From Flavivirga aquatica (GTDB taxonomy: Bacteria > Bacteroidota > Bacteroidia > Flavobacteriales > Flavobacteriaceae): a DNA stretch of 64,000 bases. Each line of letters starts with the position of its first letter. Position 1 is the stretch's first letter. The stretch lies in NCBI RefSeq assembly GCF_001747085.1, contig NZ_MDJD01000049.1:1-64000 (forward strand), written 5' to 3'. Made by a program: the position numbers and the translations under genes. Shown in pieces: positions 18,123-27,678 of this stretch. The notes below the pieces were generated by a model, which ran no database searches, was not told the origin of the DNA, and saw only the letters and a program-made list of their open reading frames with translations.

Positions 18123-18640
18123 TTAAAAGTAGAAAATTTGAGCTATTTTTATTCTTTTCAACATATTCATTGAAGGACATGTCCCTAATAAACTATGTGA
18201 TCTGTAGCTGTTATAATCTTCTCTCCAAATATCGAACTTTTCTTGCGCATCTTTCAAAGAAAAGAACCAATTAGTATTGAGACATTAATCTTTAAATGAA
18301 CCATTTAAACTTTAAACATAAGGGTTGTCTATTGGTTTTCCTGATCTAGAGAAATCTAAGTCTATTTTGTTTTCATAAGCCCATTTATCCAAAATTTTAC
18401 TGATAAATTCACTTCCATTATCAACTTTAATACGTTTAGAGGCAATTGAAATATTTAGTAATATGATTCATTACACCAACTACATCCTTCCCTTTAAGTG
18501 ATTTTCTTGCGTGAATAGCCGGATATTTTCGACTAAAATTATTCATTACACTTAAAGCCATAAAACGATGACCATTATATAACTGATTAGAAACAAAATC
18601 CATGCTCCAACACTCATGTAAAATAGGATCTTTTAATGGA
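18123..18640 (-). pseudogene. IS3-family OrfB transposase remnant
   Basis: The minus strand reads ECWSMDFVSNQLYNGHRF, SVMNNFSRKYPAIHARKS, then after a frameshift VDNGSEFISKILDKWAYEN, DFSRSGKPIDNPYV, and ends with REDYNSYRSHSLLGTCPSMN. The first two catalytic Asp residues (MDF, VDN) survive, but the codon where the catalytic Glu of the V-E-S-F-N-G motif should stand is TAA. Further stops and a shift confirm that it is dead. Confidence 0.8.
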
Positions 18641-19142
18641 ATGGACTCTGTGATAATTACTATATTTTGTTTTCCTACTGCATCACGACCTCATTTTTTC
18701 TTTTTTTTTGTTGTATTTCTGAAGATTCAACAGTAAAATAGCCCTCGTCTAGTTCTATCATACCTTCCAAGGCATACCTGTTATCTCTATTGTCTTTGGC
18801 CTTTCGTAACTTGTTAACCATTGCCCAAACAGGTTCATAACGCTTTAAACCTAATTGTTTTTGAATCTCTTTACTTGAAATCCCTTTTTTTGTAGCACTA
18901 AGTAAGAACATGGTCTTATACCAAATCAAAAAAGATAAATTGGAGTTCTGCATAATAGTGCCACTTTTTAAAGTCATACGCTTTCTACATTTTTTACACT
19001 CATAGCTTAAGCGACTCTTTATCCAATAATGCTCTGTATGACCACATTTACAGACCACACCTAAATTGTCTCGCTGTGACTTAAAATGATTAACACATGC
19101 TTCTTCACTATCAAAATTTGCTGTAAAATTGAAAATGTTCAT
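18640..19142 (-). pseudogene. IS1595-family transposase, 5' part, fused to IS3 debris
   Basis: From ATG at 19142 the frame gives an IS1595-type N-terminus: NFDSEEACVNHFKSQRDN, a zinc-ribbon (C-x-C...C-x2-C around CKCGHTEHY and CKKCRKRMTLKSGT), and the first catalytic region IELDEGYF. It meets a stop at 18675. Shifting frame near 18690 restores GRDAVGKQNIVIITESIP, again IS1595-like, and this runs straight into the IS3-type ECWSMDFV sequence. The 3' half of the transposase is missing. Confidence 0.75.
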
Positions 19143-19336
19143 GATCTTTATTTATCACAATTTAAATATTTTTTTTAGTTATGAGATATTACGGATATTA
19201 AAATTTAGAATCTATACTATAGTTAACCTTTAGTTAACTATATTTTTTTTGAAGTAAACCCATTGATAACCAAGAATTGTTTCGTTAGCATTTTTTCTAT
19301 CCGTTCTTTGTTCGAAGAAATTTTAAATAAAAAATT

Positions 19337-20272
19337 ATGAAATTAACAGAGACTTTTTTTGCTATTCTTTTAAAAGGTAAAATAATAGCTACAATAATTT
19401 TAATTAGTTCATTTGGCTTAGTTAAAGCTCAAGAAAACTGTGAATTGGAGCAAAAAATAAGCATCAGTCGTTCCCTAAATGACTGTGGTGATGGTGGTCT
19501 TTTACGTGTAGATCTATCTAATGGGAAGGCGCCTTACAATGTCAATATTAAAGATATTCACAGTGGTATATCTAGATCTGGAATTGTTTCAGGAAACTCT
19601 TTTAACGTTAAAGTATTTGCTGGAACCTTTGAAATGGTTATAAACGATGCTAATAAATGTTCAAATCTGAGAATTTTTAATGTTTTTGCAAAAAACTTTG
19701 TAATTGAGCCTTTGGAATGTTTAGAAAATGGAAGAAGAAGAGTTCGTTTCTCTAATAATAGTAACAGTTTTATTCCAGTTAAAGCTGAAATGGGAGGTTT
19801 TGGTTTTAGTCTACAAAGAGGTACATCTAATACTTTAGAAGTTCCCCCTGGAACATATACATTCAAAATAAGTAGAGAGGGCTGCGAACCTTATGACTTG
19901 ACATTTACCGTTGACAATTGTCCATCAAGTAAAGCGAAAAATAGTGCAGTTATAAAAAACGACAGAAATTTTGAAATTATTAGTGATTTATCAAATTCGG
20001 AATCAAATGGAAAAATATATCCAAATCCTTTTTCAAATAATTTTACTTTGGATATGTTGGATATGACTCAATATATAAAAGGTTCATCAAAAACAGCAGA
20101 AGCCTTTAAAGTATTAATTTATAACATTGAAGGAAAAAAAGTTTACGGTGAATCATTTAAGAACTTAAAAAAGAATATCAACCTTAGTCATCTAAATTCT
20201 GGATCTTATTTCATAAAAGTTATTAGTGAAAATGGGTTGGAATTATTCACCAAAAAAATAGTTAAGAATTAG
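19337..20272 (+). CDS. Secreted protein with T9SS type A sorting domain
   Basis: A signal peptide (about residues 1-31, ending GLVKAQ) precedes two beta-sandwich-like units, each with paired Cys. The first (about 33-112) resembles a SprB-type repeat (GDGGLLRVDLSNGKAPYNV...FEMVINDANKC). The last 85 residues, with IYPNPFSNNFTLDM, VLIYNIEGKKVY and LNSGSYFIKVI, are a textbook T9SS type A sorting signal. I infer surface display or release. It lies between IS remnants and is intact; the ligand or function is unknown. Confidence 0.83.
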   Translation: MKLTETFFAILLKGKIIATIILISSFGLVKAQENCELEQKISISRSLNDCGDGGLLRVDLSNGKAPYNVNIKDIHSGISRSGIVSGNSFNVKVFAGTFEMVINDANKCSNLRIFNVFAKNFVIEPLECLENGRRRVRFSNNSNSFIPVKAEMGGFGFSLQRGTSNTLEVPPGTYTFKISREGCEPYDLTFTVDNCPSSKAKNSAVIKNDRNFEIISDLSNSESNGKIYPNPFSNNFTLDMLDMTQYIKGSSKTAEAFKVLIYNIEGKKVYGESFKNLKKNINLSHLNSGSYFIKVISENGLELFTKKIVKN

Positions 20273-20354
20273 TCACAATATGATGATTCATTCTTAAATT
20301 TATTAAAGTTAGTATATAATAAGCTTGATAAACTATCGGGCTTATTATTTGAGA

Positions 20355-20428
20355 CTGTAAACTGAATTCTGTCTGAATAAAATTAATAATTAAAGTTTAA
20401 TTTTATTCAGACAGAGTTTAATTTACAG
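20355..20428. repeat. 31-bp inverted repeat, possible IS ends or terminator
   Basis: Arms 20355-20385 (CTGTAAACTGAATTCTGTCT...) and 20398-20428 match at 28 of 31 positions around a 12-nt spacer. The arms start with CTGTAAA, which resembles IS termini. It could be two abutting IS ends or a small palindromic element; it may also end the preceding gene. The next 120 bp contain a short frame (KINPSAGEKTAAKYTMSKKL) of unknown origin ending near 20525. Confidence 0.5.
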
Positions 20429-20574
20429 ATCCAATTGTTAAAATTAATCCATCTGCAGGAGAAAAAACAGCAGCTAAATATACCATGTCTAAAAAATTAG
20501 CTCTAGATAAAACTTTAATTAATTAATTTATAAGTTTATACTCCGTTTAATTTGATTATGATAAATTGGCTTTA

Positions 20575-21245
20575 CCATTCTATTAATCGCATTACGGAAA
20601 AATATTGGTTTTAAATTGAGAGCGGTTAAATTCTAAAACAAAATTCATAAAAGTAAGCTTGTATATACCATTTACTCACATGGGTTGGTATTGCTCTGAG
20701 CCATAACTTTACTTGTATAATCATATAATGTGTAATTGTTTAAAGTTAGCCTGCTTTTGCTTAATCTTATAAATCTCTTTTAAAGGCTCATATCCTCTCC
20801 ATTTATCTGTGATTATTTTAGCAAATGTGCTTATATGTTCTTCAAATATTGGTGTCAATGATTTTTCAGAATAGTCTTTGATGAATCCGATATAAACGCG
20901 TTTTACTTTATCATTATCTGTTAATTCTACTGTAATTAATGCTTTCTTCTTTTTCATCAACAGTAAATTCATCCACATGAATTCATCTTTCTAAAGGATA
21001 TTTTTGACTACTTTTCAACTTTTTGCATAAAATATCATGCAGTTTCTTGGCGGATACTAAAGCGTTTTCCTATTTGAATACTTGATACGCTTTTGCTACT
21101 TGTACTCATCTTAAAAACCACACAAAAGGCTTTATAATCCAAAATTTAACTTTATAGAAAAGAGTATTTGAAATAGCGCTTTCTACATGATGACAAGCAT
21201 AACAATGATAATTATAACCTGATTTCTCACAACCTTAATATTGTT
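20575..21245 (-). pseudogene. Second IS1595-family transposase remnant
   Basis: The minus strand reads YACHHVESAISNTLFYKVKF and FVWFL near the 5' end, then HVDEFTVDEKKKALITVELT, VKRVYIGFIKDYSEKSLTPI, ITDKWRGYEPL and NFKQLHI, followed by a broken tail (RSQFKTNIF). These are successive parts of an IS1595-type transposase. At least five stops or shifts interrupt it. It is more diverged than, and not a simple continuation of, the fragment at 18640-19142. Confidence 0.75.
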
Positions 21246-21540
21246 CTGTTTCTCTTTCTTTTAAAGGAAAAATATACAGAAATTAAATGACTAACTTAAT
21301 AAAATACTTCAACGAAGTGGTGTTTATCCATTCTGTTAACCTAAAGTTAACCAAATAAAAAGATTGTATTCCCTTTGTTAACCATAATTATTAAAATAGT
21401 TTAGAATCATAATCCTTTATTTGTAAAAAACTTCTACAATTTAGTTTGTTAAAAGATTACGATATATAGTTATCATGTCACAACGCACATTAAAGAGTAA
21501 GGTATTACAAATTTAATTATTAACATTAAAAATTCAGAAA

Positions 21541-23061
21541 ATGAAATCTCAAAATACTAGTATAGTGTTTTTATTTACAATGTGTTTCATCACTTTTATT
21601 AACTATGCTCAAGTTCAAATAGGCACCAATTTATATGGCAATGATGTCAATGAACAATTCGGGTATTCCGTTGCTTTATCCAATAATGGTAATGTCTTAG
21701 CTGTTTCTGGAATCGGGCTTAAGAATGACACTGGTTTGTCTTCTGGAGGAGTTCGAATTTATCAAAATAACAGTGGAACTTGGACCCCAATAGGCTCTGA
21801 TATTCAAGGAGAATCAGAAAATGAAGCTAACGGATTTAAAATAGCACTTACCGGAGATGGAAATACTATTATAATAGGTTCTCCGGGATATACTCAAACC
21901 AATGGATTAGAAACAGGACGTGTAAGAGTTTTTAACAATCAATCTGGAAATTGGGTTCAGGTAGGTCAAGATATTTTAGGTAAAAATGCAGGAGACGCAT
22001 TTGGTTTGCATGTTGATATTTCTGAAGATGGCCGCATTATATCTTTAGGATCAATATTTGATGATGAAATTGCGGAGAATGCAGGATCTGTTAAAGTTTA
22101 CGAAATCATCGGTAATGATTGGATACAATTGGGACAATCAATAGATGGTATTTCAGCGGATGATAGAACTTCTAATCATTCTTTATCATCTAATGGAGAT
22201 GTTCTAGCTGTTACTTCCAATGGTAATAATGGAGAGGAAATTGGTATTGTTAGAGTCTACGAATTGGATTTATTGTTTAATGAATGGACACAAATTGGAC
22301 AAACATTAATTGGTGAAACCAAAAGTAGTTCATTTGGTGCTAATGGGATGGATTTATCAGAAGACGGAATGATTTTAGCCATAGCAGCCCCTTTCGCTAA
22401 TACAAATGCAGTTGGAGTTACTAGAGTTTTAGAGTTCAATAGATCGCTAGCGGAATGGGAACAAATTGGTTCAGATATTGTTGGGGACATCGGAGTTGGA
22501 ACCTTGGGAAATGGTTTTGGATTATCTTTATCTTCGAATGGGCAAAAATTAGCCGTTGGTATACCTGGTGATGCTTCAGACAATGACTTATTTAATTTTT
22601 CACGTGGATCAATAGCAAGAATATATGAAAATCAATCCAATAATTGGGTACAAATTGGAGAAGATATGCTAAGTGATAATATCAAAGATCATTTTGGCTG
22701 GAGTATCGCACTTTCGGATAATGATATCGTAGCTATAGGTGGTTTTTCGAGTGATTTTAATGGGGTTGATTCAGGAGTAGTTTCGGTTTATGATGTTAGT
22801 CCTAGCACCTTAAACATCGTAGATTTTAATACTTCTGTAATCAATATTGATGCTTATCCTAATCCAGTTTCTAATATATTAAATATAAAATTAGATAACC
22901 AGACGATTTTAAGTAGTATTGATTTATATAATAGTATGGGACAACAAATAGCTACTTTTGATAGGAATAAAATCGATGTATCAGGTTTTTCTAAAGGTTT
23001 GTATTTTGTTAAAATATCAACAAATCAAGGGAATACTACAAAAAGAGTTATATTTAAATAG
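21541..23061 (+). CDS. FG-GAP-like repeat protein exported by T9SS
   Basis: The 506-residue protein starts with a signal peptide (1-24, ending NYAQ). It then has about seven repeats of 55-65 residues alternating a (V)xVY/F...W(x)Q(I/V)G segment with a short D/NG(N/D)xLAV/I strand (for example NNGNVLAVSG, DGNTIIIGSP, NGQKLAVGIP), which suggests a seven-bladed beta-propeller. The C-terminus (about 435-506; DAYPNPVSNILNIKL, IDLYNSMGQQI, FSKGLYFVKI) is a T9SS type A sorting domain. It resembles the protein at 9857 in repeat style. Function unknown, probably surface binding. Confidence 0.85.
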   Translation: MKSQNTSIVFLFTMCFITFINYAQVQIGTNLYGNDVNEQFGYSVALSNNGNVLAVSGIGLKNDTGLSSGGVRIYQNNSGTWTPIGSDIQGESENEANGFKIALTGDGNTIIIGSPGYTQTNGLETGRVRVFNNQSGNWVQVGQDILGKNAGDAFGLHVDISEDGRIISLGSIFDDEIAENAGSVKVYEIIGNDWIQLGQSIDGISADDRTSNHSLSSNGDVLAVTSNGNNGEEIGIVRVYELDLLFNEWTQIGQTLIGETKSSSFGANGMDLSEDGMILAIAAPFANTNAVGVTRVLEFNRSLAEWEQIGSDIVGDIGVGTLGNGFGLSLSSNGQKLAVGIPGDASDNDLFNFSRGSIARIYENQSNNWVQIGEDMLSDNIKDHFGWSIALSDNDIVAIGGFSSDFNGVDSGVVSVYDVSPSTLNIVDFNTSVINIDAYPNPVSNILNIKLDNQTILSSIDLYNSMGQQIATFDRNKIDVSGFSKGLYFVKISTNQGNTTKRVIFK

Positions 23062-23181
23062 CTTCAGCTTCTATTTACTAATAAATAATAATCGAACATG
23101 AAATAGACTGAATAATTAGGCATTATTATCAAAAACCAAAATAATACCTAGGGTTCTTATTATGATCTCTACTTTATTTTA

Positions 23182-23700
23182 AAGGCGTATTCAGAAAATA
23201 GCGCTGTTCAAAAAAATTAGATATAAAAAATCCAAGATTTGATAGGCTCAGGTCTTGGATTTTCTTTTTTTGGTTATTATTTTCTTAGGGAGCTCACTTT
23301 CGTAGCAAGTGGCATCTATTGTAATTTGATTAGTGCTATCTATATAAGGCTTCCAATGAGGAAATAAATCTTTTTCTAAAGTATCGATATTTAACCTATT
23401 GCTAGTTCACAACGAATCTGGCTTACTATTTTAAAATTGTCAAGCCTATTAAAGCCCAAAATGAATGTCAGAGAAAAACTGATAATCCATATTGCCATTA
23501 AGTCGTTCGATAAGTTTTTATCCGAACAACAGGCATAGTGCTTTAGAAGCATTAAACCTATTCTACCTCTAAGGCTAAATATATTTTACCTAAATCACTC
23601 TACAAAAAACGCGCATAAAAAGTATCAAAATTTTCTTGGGCAGATAAAAACGAAAATTCATGCTGAAACTCACTTATTCTTTGTAATTATCATAAATAAC
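23182..23700 (-). pseudogene. IS5/IS1182-like transposase remnant (copy 2 of the shared IS segment)
   Basis: Minus-strand fragments read DYQFFSDIHFGL, IVSQIRCELA, LNIDTLEKDLFPHWKPYIDS and TNQITIDATCYESEL, a block typical of transposases with the DATCYES motif, in several frames with stops. The segment 23180-23302 is shared with 15131-15255 and holds a stem-loop (23227-23237 with 23253-23263). The element is dead. Family naming within the IS5/IS1182 group is tentative. The remaining 23062-23181 and 23701-23840 contain nothing I can name. Confidence 0.65.
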
Positions 23701-23842
23701 GGAAAAGTAAAACTCCGTTTTTAGTTCTCAATAGCTATTTTTTGGGTTTTTATTCACATTAATTTCCAAAGAAATCCCAATATTTCCAAGGATTTGACCA
23801 TTTTATGAATAGGCCTAAATAATTATAATTAATAATAAAAAA

Positions 23843-23867
23843 AACCTCCAAGAAGACCTTGAAGGTT
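23843..23867 (-). terminator. Terminator of tRNA-Cys
   Basis: Read on the minus strand, AACCTTCAAG pairs with CTTGGAGGTT (one G-U pair) around a 5-nt loop and a T-run follows. It lies 7 bp after the tRNA gene. Confidence 0.75.
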
Positions 23868-23874
23868 GATTTAG

Positions 23875-23945
23875 AGGCGTCGAGCGGATTCGAACCGCTG
23901 TACAAGGTTTTGCAGACCTCTGCCTAGCCACTCGGCCACGACGCC
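23875..23945 (-). tRNA. tRNA-Cys (GCA)
   Basis: The minus strand folds into a 71-nt cloverleaf. The acceptor stem GGCGTCG pairs with CGACGCC, discriminator U. The D-loop region is GGCCGAGTGGCTAGGC, the anticodon loop has GCA in GTCTGCAAAAC, and the T-arm contains GGTTCGAATCC. The 3' CCA is not encoded. A -7 promoter element is placed just upstream. Confidence 0.96.
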
Positions 23946-23955
23946 ATTACTGCTG

Positions 23956-23963
23956 CAAATGTA
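23956..23963 (-). promoter_or_regulatory. -7 element for tRNA-Cys
   Basis: On the minus strand this reads TACATTTG, matching TAnnTTTG, with transcription expected a few bases before the mature tRNA 5' end. Confidence 0.6.
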
Positions 23964-23993
23964 AAAAAAAAAGTGATTTAACCTCACTTAAAA

Positions 23994-24356
23994 TTACTTT
24001 TTACGCTTATCGGTCATTTTTATCGTTACTTTTTCAACATCTCCACCAATAGGAGGATTTAATTTACTAACCCAAACAGTAGCTTTTTTCACTAGTTTAT
24101 CTTCATTAAAAATTCTATTTAATATACGTTTAGCTACCGTTTCAAGTAAGTGAGAAGCAATCTTCATTTCTTCCTTAATAATTCGATTTAAAAATACATA
24201 ATCAACTGTGTCATATAGTTTATCAGATATTGCCGAGCTTTGTAAATTAGCTTCAACTTCTAGATCTACACGATAATCACTACCTATTTTTGTTTCTTCC
24301 TTTAAACAACCATGGTAAGCAAATACCCTTATGTTTTCAATTTTTATAATTCCCAT
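23994..24356 (-). CDS. folB: Dihydroneopterin aldolase
   Basis: FolB cleaves 7,8-dihydroneopterin to 6-hydroxymethyl-dihydropterin and glycolaldehyde in folate synthesis. The 120-residue protein has the family pattern: IENIRVFAYHGCLKEETKIG near the start (substrate Glu and Tyr/His region), SHLLETVAKRI with the conserved Glu, and VSKLNPPIGGDVEKV with the catalytic Lys. It diverges from glnS. Confidence 0.93.
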   Translation of the reverse strand: MGIIKIENIRVFAYHGCLKEETKIGSDYRVDLEVEANLQSSAISDKLYDTVDYVFLNRIIKEEMKIASHLLETVAKRILNRIFNEDKLVKKATVWVSKLNPPIGGDVEKVTIKMTDKRKK

Positions 24357-24440
24357 TAGTTTAATAATAAATAAAAATACTTTTAATTAAATTTTCTTAG
24401 GCTTCTTAAATTTCTTAAGCTAAAATAGCTTGAATTTCCG

Positions 24441-24448
24441 TAATTTTG
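24441..24448 (+). promoter_or_regulatory. -7 element for glnS
   Basis: TAATTTTG is an exact TAnnTTTG match 30 bp before the glnS start. No TTG is seen at the -33 distance. Confidence 0.5.
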
Positions 24449-24478
24449 AAGCTTGTTTAGTTGAAATAAGTAAGAATA

Positions 24479-26476
24479 ATGTCTGAAGAAAGAAAACCTC
24501 TCAATTTTATCGAGCAAATTATAGAAGAAGATTTAGCAAACGGAATGTCAAAAAACAATTTGCGTTTTCGTTTTCCACCAGAACCAAACGGGTATTTGCA
24601 CATAGGGCATACAAAAGCCATAGGAATTAGTTTTGGTTTAGGCGAAAAATATAATGCACCTGTTAATCTCCGTTTCGATGATACCAACCCAGCAAAAGAA
24701 GAACAAGAATATGTAGATGCTATTAAAGAAGATGTTGCTTGGTTAGGGTATAAGTGGGATAAAGAATTATTTTCTTCAGATTATTTCCAACAGCTTTACG
24801 ACTGGGCTATTCATTTTATAAAAGAAGGAAAAGCTTATATAGATTCACAATCTAGTGAAGCTATGGCAGAACAAAAAGGAACTCCAACACAACCAGGAGT
24901 AGATGGACCATACAGAAATAGAACAGTAGCAGAGAATTTAGAATTATTCGAACGCATGAAAAATGGTGAGTTTGATGAAGGTTCACATATTTTACGAGCA
25001 AAAATAGATATGCAACATCCAAATATGTTGATGCGAGATCCTATAATGTATCGTATTTTAAAAAAGGAACATCATAGAACAGGAAATACATGGTGTATTT
25101 ACCCTATGTACGATTGGACTCATGGAGAGAGCGATTATATAGAGCAAATATCACACTCATTATGTTCTTTAGAATTTAAGCCCCATAGAGAGCTTTACGA
25201 TTGGTTTCTAGATCAAGTAGTAGACCAAAGCTTAATAAGGCCTAAGCAACGCGAATTTGCACGTTTAAACTTAAGCTATACCATTATGAGTAAGCGTAAG
25301 TTGTTGCAATTAGTTAACGATGGTATTGTAAACGGTTGGGACGATCCAAGAATGCCAACCATTTCAGGATTACGTAGGCGTGGTTATACACCAAATGCGA
25401 TTAGAAAATTTGTAGAAACTGTTGGAGTAGCCAAACGCGATAATATTATAGACGTATCGCTTTTAGAATTCTGTATACGTGAAGACTTAAATAAAACTGC
25501 CCCAAGAGTTATGGCAGTTTTAGATCCTGTAAAAGTGATAATTACCAATTATCCAGAAGGAAAAGAAGAATGGTTTGATGCAGAAAACAATCAAGAAGAC
25601 GAAACAGCAGGATTTAGAAAAGTACCTTTTTCTAAAGAATTATATATAGAAAAAGACGATTTTAAAGAAGAAGCAAGCAATAAATTTTTTAGATTAAAAT
25701 TAGGAGGCGAAGTTCGTTTAAAAAACGCCTATATTATTAAAGCAGAAAATGTTGTTAAAGATAATGAAGGCAACATTAAAGAAATACAATGTACATATTC
25801 TGAAGATACATCTAAAAAAGTAAAAGGCACATTACACTGGGTATCTATAAAACATGCTATAAAAGCAGAAGTTAGAGAATACGATAGGTTATTTATAGAT
25901 GAAGCACCAGACAGTCATCAAGATAAAGACTTTATGGAATTTGTAAACCCTAATTCTTTAAAAACTATAAAAGCCTTTGTAGAGCCAAGTTTAAAAGAAG
26001 CTAAAATAGGGGAGTGCTTTCAATTTCAACGATTAGGATATTTTAATGTTGATAACGATTCATCTTCAGAACAATTGGTATTTAATAAAACAGTTGGATT
26101 ACGAGATACTTGGGCAAAACAAAAACCAAAGCAGAACAATAATCAACCTCAAAAACCATCTAATTCGCAACAGCAAAGAAAAGCCATTGATGTTATTCAA
26201 AAATTAGGAAAAAAATACACAAATTTATCTGAAGAAAAACAGCTTAAAGTAAAAGCTGAAATTCAAGAGCTTGCTAAAAATGTAAGTTATGATGAGTTAC
26301 AACCCTTATTTAATACAGCAGTAAAAAAAGTAGGAACAAGAATTGCAGTAGCATTAGCTTTAGCTGTGTTGTTACAAAACGGACAAGAAAGAAACGGTGA
26401 TGTTAATGATTTTATAAACAAAGCACTTGAAGATAAAAACGAGTTACTTGTTTTTGAAGCAAAAGCGTTATCTTAA
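24479..26476 (+). CDS. glnS: Glutaminyl-tRNA synthetase with C-terminal YqeY domain
   Basis: This class I aminoacyl-tRNA synthetase charges tRNA-Gln. The nucleotide-binding HIGH motif is at about residues 38-46 (YLHIGHTKA) and the KMSKS-equivalent MSKRK is near 270. The anticodon-binding beta-barrel domains extend to about 545. A YqeY/GatB-like tail (about 565-665; QQRKAIDVIQKLGKKY, VGTRIAVALALA) is fused through a Gln/Asn/Pro-rich linker. This fusion is known in Bacteroidota and some others and is thought to help tRNA binding. The length of 665 matches the fused type. Confidence 0.95.
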   Translation: MSEERKPLNFIEQIIEEDLANGMSKNNLRFRFPPEPNGYLHIGHTKAIGISFGLGEKYNAPVNLRFDDTNPAKEEQEYVDAIKEDVAWLGYKWDKELFSSDYFQQLYDWAIHFIKEGKAYIDSQSSEAMAEQKGTPTQPGVDGPYRNRTVAENLELFERMKNGEFDEGSHILRAKIDMQHPNMLMRDPIMYRILKKEHHRTGNTWCIYPMYDWTHGESDYIEQISHSLCSLEFKPHRELYDWFLDQVVDQSLIRPKQREFARLNLSYTIMSKRKLLQLVNDGIVNGWDDPRMPTISGLRRRGYTPNAIRKFVETVGVAKRDNIIDVSLLEFCIREDLNKTAPRVMAVLDPVKVIITNYPEGKEEWFDAENNQEDETAGFRKVPFSKELYIEKDDFKEEASNKFFRLKLGGEVRLKNAYIIKAENVVKDNEGNIKEIQCTYSEDTSKKVKGTLHWVSIKHAIKAEVREYDRLFIDEAPDSHQDKDFMEFVNPNSLKTIKAFVEPSLKEAKIGECFQFQRLGYFNVDNDSSSEQLVFNKTVGLRDTWAKQKPKQNNNQPQKPSNSQQQRKAIDVIQKLGKKYTNLSEEKQLKVKAEIQELAKNVSYDELQPLFNTAVKKVGTRIAVALALAVLLQNGQERNGDVNDFINKALEDKNELLVFEAKALS

Positions 26477-26485
26477 TAATAAAAG

Positions 26486-26520
26486 AAGCTGTATAATTCA
26501 ATTTTTATGCAGCTTTTTTA
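26486..26520 (+). terminator. Terminator after glnS
   Basis: AAGCTGTAT (26486-26494) pairs with ATGCAGCTT (26507-26515) with one G-U pair, followed by T5. Confidence 0.75.
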
Positions 26521-26532
26521 TTATATAAAAAA

Positions 26533-27633
26533 TTGAATAGACTAAAATTAATTATTTCCTTTATACTTGTATGTATTTCAAGTACACATGCTCAAATAGA
26601 TTATCCTATTTTAACAGAGTTTGTTGCAGATAACGCACAAATTTTTAGTGAAAGTCAAGTCCTTAAATTAAGACAAAAACTCAAAGTCTACGAAACAGAA
26701 ACGACACACCAAATAGTTATTTTAACTATTAATGATTTAGAAGGTGAAACTATTGAAACCTATGCGTTAGAAGTTTTCAATAGAAATAAGATGGGACAAG
26801 AGAAAAAAGACAATGGTTTACTACTATTATTTTCTAAAAATGATAGAAAAGTAAGGTTAGAAGTAGGTTATGGCTTTGAATCTATTATTACCGATGCTAT
26901 AAGTTCTAGAATAATTAGAGATATAATGATTCCTGAATTTAAACAAGAACATTATTTTAACGGAATAGATTTAGCAACGTCTAAAATTATAGAAATAATT
27001 AATGATCCTGTTTATGCTAATGAATTTGCAAAAGAAGAAGCAAAAGACAATGATATTCCTCTATTAGTTAAAATAATATTAATTGTATTTGTAACTGCTT
27101 TTTTAGGAGTATTTATTTTTATTGGATTTAAGATATTTATCAATAATTATAAGCTATTAATAAATTTATATAAAGGGTTAATTATAGGGAAAATAAGCGT
27201 ATATTCTTTTCCGTTTATGTTTATAATGGCAGCTATTGCTATACTAGTAAGTTCATTATTTCTTGTAATACCAACAGTTATTTTATCACTCTTTTTAGTG
27301 TTTTTTATATCAATGTTTTCTTTTGATTTAAAAATAGAACCTTTTCTAGATTTTTCTTTTAATCAAGATAATTTAAGCCAAACAAACCTTATTATATTTT
27401 TAGTTGTTTTTTTAGTAATTATACCCCTAATTATGGCTTTAATTAAAAAAACATATTCTGGTGTAGAACCTTTTAAATTTTCTTTAAAAAATGATAAAAA
27501 ATATATAAGTAAGCATATTACATCTTTTGGTTCTAATAGTTCATCTTTATCCTCATGGTCATCATCTTCAAGTAGTAGTTTTTCTGGAGGCGGAGGTAGC
27601 TCTGGTGGTGGTGGAGCAAGTGGAAGCTGGTAA
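26533..27633 (+). CDS. TPM-domain membrane protein
   Basis: The N-terminus is a signal peptide (ending STHAQ). A TPM domain follows (about 30-160; LTEFVADNAQIFSESQVLKLRQKL, NGLLLLFSKNDRKVRLEVGYGFE, ITDAISSRIIRD), then three to four membrane helices (about 178-205, 225-265, 285-305) and a Ser/Gly-rich tail. The only start that keeps the signal peptide is TTG 26533. TPM proteins are envelope proteins linked to photosystem repair in plants and to unknown envelope functions in bacteria. This one has the YgcG-like layout with a Gly-rich C-terminus. Confidence 0.82.
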   Translation: MNRLKLIISFILVCISSTHAQIDYPILTEFVADNAQIFSESQVLKLRQKLKVYETETTHQIVILTINDLEGETIETYALEVFNRNKMGQEKKDNGLLLLFSKNDRKVRLEVGYGFESIITDAISSRIIRDIMIPEFKQEHYFNGIDLATSKIIEIINDPVYANEFAKEEAKDNDIPLLVKIILIVFVTAFLGVFIFIGFKIFINNYKLLINLYKGLIIGKISVYSFPFMFIMAAIAILVSSLFLVIPTVILSLFLVFFISMFSFDLKIEPFLDFSFNQDNLSQTNLIIFLVVFLVIIPLIMALIKKTYSGVEPFKFSLKNDKKYISKHITSFGSNSSSLSSWSSSSSSSFSGGGGSSGGGGASGSW

Positions 27634-27678
27634 TATTTTTTTTGTACATTTATACAACTAACTAAAAACATTATAATT

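Noticed and set aside
20466-20525. Short frame encoding KINPSAGEKTAAKYTMSKKL
   Set aside because: It has no start, lies right after an inverted repeat in IS-rich DNA and matches no family that I know; mentioned only as debris.
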